From positions 1 to 23,175 of IMG/VR virus record IMGVR_UViG_3300015371_000187: a stretch of DNA of 23,175 nt. One strand, written 5' to 3'. Position 1 is the stretch's first letter, and each line of letters begins with the position of its first letter. Under the pieces are notes generated by a model, which saw only the letters and a list, made by a program, of their open reading frames with translations, was not told where the DNA came from and searched no databases. The position numbers and the translations under genes were made by a program. Below, piece by piece: positions 22,342 through 23,175 of this stretch. The DNA comes from a virus.

Positions 22342-22677
22342 CTATCGCCGCCGATGCGCGCGCAAAGCCTCGTCTATGGATTGATAGGCCTCGCCCTTGG
22401 GATCGAGGGCGGCAGGATCGAAATCCGTTATCCGTTCGGCGATTTGCATGATCTGATTTGGCCGGTCGGTCCGATGCAGCACCGCCATAAGGCCGGCGCA
22501 TTGTTGCGGCCGATCGCCGGCGCGATCGGTGTAATCGGCGTCATAATCGACTGTTTTGTGACATTGGAAGGCCGGCGCCGCGATGATTTCGGCCAAGCGG
22601 TCCGGATGCAGGGCGAACGACTCGCCGTTGCCTTTGCGAAACGGGCAATTCATGCAAGGCCGTTTAAGATCGAACAT
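22342..22677 (-). CDS. DUF6283-like small Cys/His protein
   Basis: A 111-residue protein from ATG 22677, overlapping the preceding stop as TGATG (an in-frame TTG at 22680 is not preferred). C8 and C11 (CMNCPFRKG), C39-H40 (FQCHKT) and C60 (QQCAG) form a metal-site-like pattern, as in DUF6283 proteins: CxxCPFR, then CH, then C-x-G. Zinc or iron-sulfur binding is possible. The function is unknown. It precedes the operator-like palindrome and the candidate regulator. Confidence 0.65.
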   Translation of the reverse strand: MFDLKRPCMNCPFRKGNGESFALHPDRLAEIIAAPAFQCHKTVDYDADYTDRAGDRPQQCAGLMAVLHRTDRPNQIMQIAERITDFDPAALDPKGEAYQSIDEALRAHRRR

Positions 22678-23162
22678 CAATGGCGGCTTTCGAATTTGCC
22701 GATTTCGGCGAGCGCCCTTGCGTAACAGTCTTCACAAAGAACGACGGCGCGATCGTGGTCGAGCGGCTTGCCGAAATCCTGCCGATATTTGGCCTCGGCC
22801 TCGCCTTCCGACCATCCTGAAATGTAGGTTTCGCCGCACGCGTCGCACTGATATTTTTCCAGCCCCTTAATTTTCGGCCCCTCCGGCTTTTTCGCCTTGG
22901 TTTGCACCCACGCCTCGCGAATGACGGCGATCTCGGCGGATAAGCCGATTTGCAGATATTCGCGCCCGTTCGGCTTGCGAAGGCCGCCGACCTCGCCCTC
23001 GGCGAAAACCGACCATTCGCCGCAACCGATGCAAAAGCTTAAATCGCCGTCTTTCGGGCTTTGCTTCGGCCTTTTGCCGCCCTGTGGCGCGTTTAACGCC
23101 ATATCGTTATCCCGGCCGCAAAACGGGCATGTGGTCGCGTGCTCATGTGATGGCGATTTCAT
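22677..23162 (-). CDS. Double zinc-ribbon-like hypothetical protein
   Basis: A 161-residue protein from ATG 23162; a weak GGAA precedes it, and the window ends 13 bases upstream of the start. Four CxxC pairs are visible: C12/C15, C44/C47, C106/C109 and C143/C146. These form two probable four-cysteine zinc-binding sites, one in each half, separated by a helical middle. Proteins with such ribbons often bind nucleic acid or act as adaptors. No specific family is recognised. It is the first gene in the visible transcription direction. Confidence 0.7.
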   Translation of the reverse strand: MKSPSHEHATTCPFCGRDNDMALNAPQGGKRPKQSPKDGDLSFCIGCGEWSVFAEGEVGGLRKPNGREYLQIGLSAEIAVIREAWVQTKAKKPEGPKIKGLEKYQCDACGETYISGWSEGEAEAKYRQDFGKPLDHDRAVVLCEDCYARALAEIGKFESRH

Positions 23163-23175
23163 TTCAGCAAATTCC

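Noticed and set aside
1-23175. tRNA, integrase, attachment site, insertion sequence or lysis genes
   Set aside because: No such sequence pattern was recognised by reading both strands. A tRNA scan and profile search would be needed to be certain.

Overview
The window is a late (packaging, head and tail) module of a tailed bacteriophage or prophage. Every gene I can support is on the minus strand, so the module reads from right (position 23162) to left (position 1). It carries tail-tube, frameshifted tail-chaperone and long tape-measure genes but no sheath or contractile-baseplate genes, which indicates a long, non-contractile (siphovirus-type) tail. The high G+C content, a DUF6456-like protein and a DUF6441-like protein suggest an alphaproteobacterial host, perhaps in the Hyphomicrobiales/Rhizobiales. 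That is inference. No integrase, attachment site, tRNA, lysis gene or host gene is visible, so free phage versus prophage cannot be decided.

Layout in transcription order. (1) 23162-21767: two small Cys-rich proteins and a DUF6456-like candidate regulator preceded by a perfect 7+3+7 palindrome. (2) 21766-21361: about 400 bases without a large gene. This stretch holds a strong sigma70-type promoter pointing at the terminase genes, a possible 35-residue membrane peptide and G/C-rich sequence where a cos site would be expected. (3) 21360-14326: Nu1-type small terminase, lambda gpA-type large terminase, gpW-like joining protein, lambda-type portal, a ClpP-type protease fused to a Mu gpT-like major capsid protein (with a ribosome binding site and ATG at the junction) and a DUF2190-like capsid protein. 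(4) 14324-11977: an inserted enzyme cassette of two paralogous DUF115/GT42-like proteins, a SAM methyltransferase and a GT-A-type glycosyltransferase. (5) 11984-3613: head-tail connector, tail terminator, tail tube, tail assembly chaperone with a -1 frameshift extension not evident as an ordinary gene, DUF6441-like protein, tape measure, a probable distal tail protein, the tail hub and an unknown tail protein. (6) 3613-1: tail-tip and fibre genes, including an Ig-like-domain fibre and, cut by the window edge, an Ala/Gly-rich protein built of 20-residue tandem repeats.

Genes are packed tightly, with stop/start overlaps (ATGA, TAATG, TGATG) at many junctions, so translation is probably coupled along one long late transcript. 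The two gaps inside the module, after the capsid gene and after the tail-tube gene, each contain a strong hairpin, which could adjust output of these two high-copy proteins. The most unusual features are the glycan/methyl cassette inside the head-tail region, the capsid fusion with its internal start, the 20-residue repeat protein, and the regulator-promoter-leader arrangement before the terminase.
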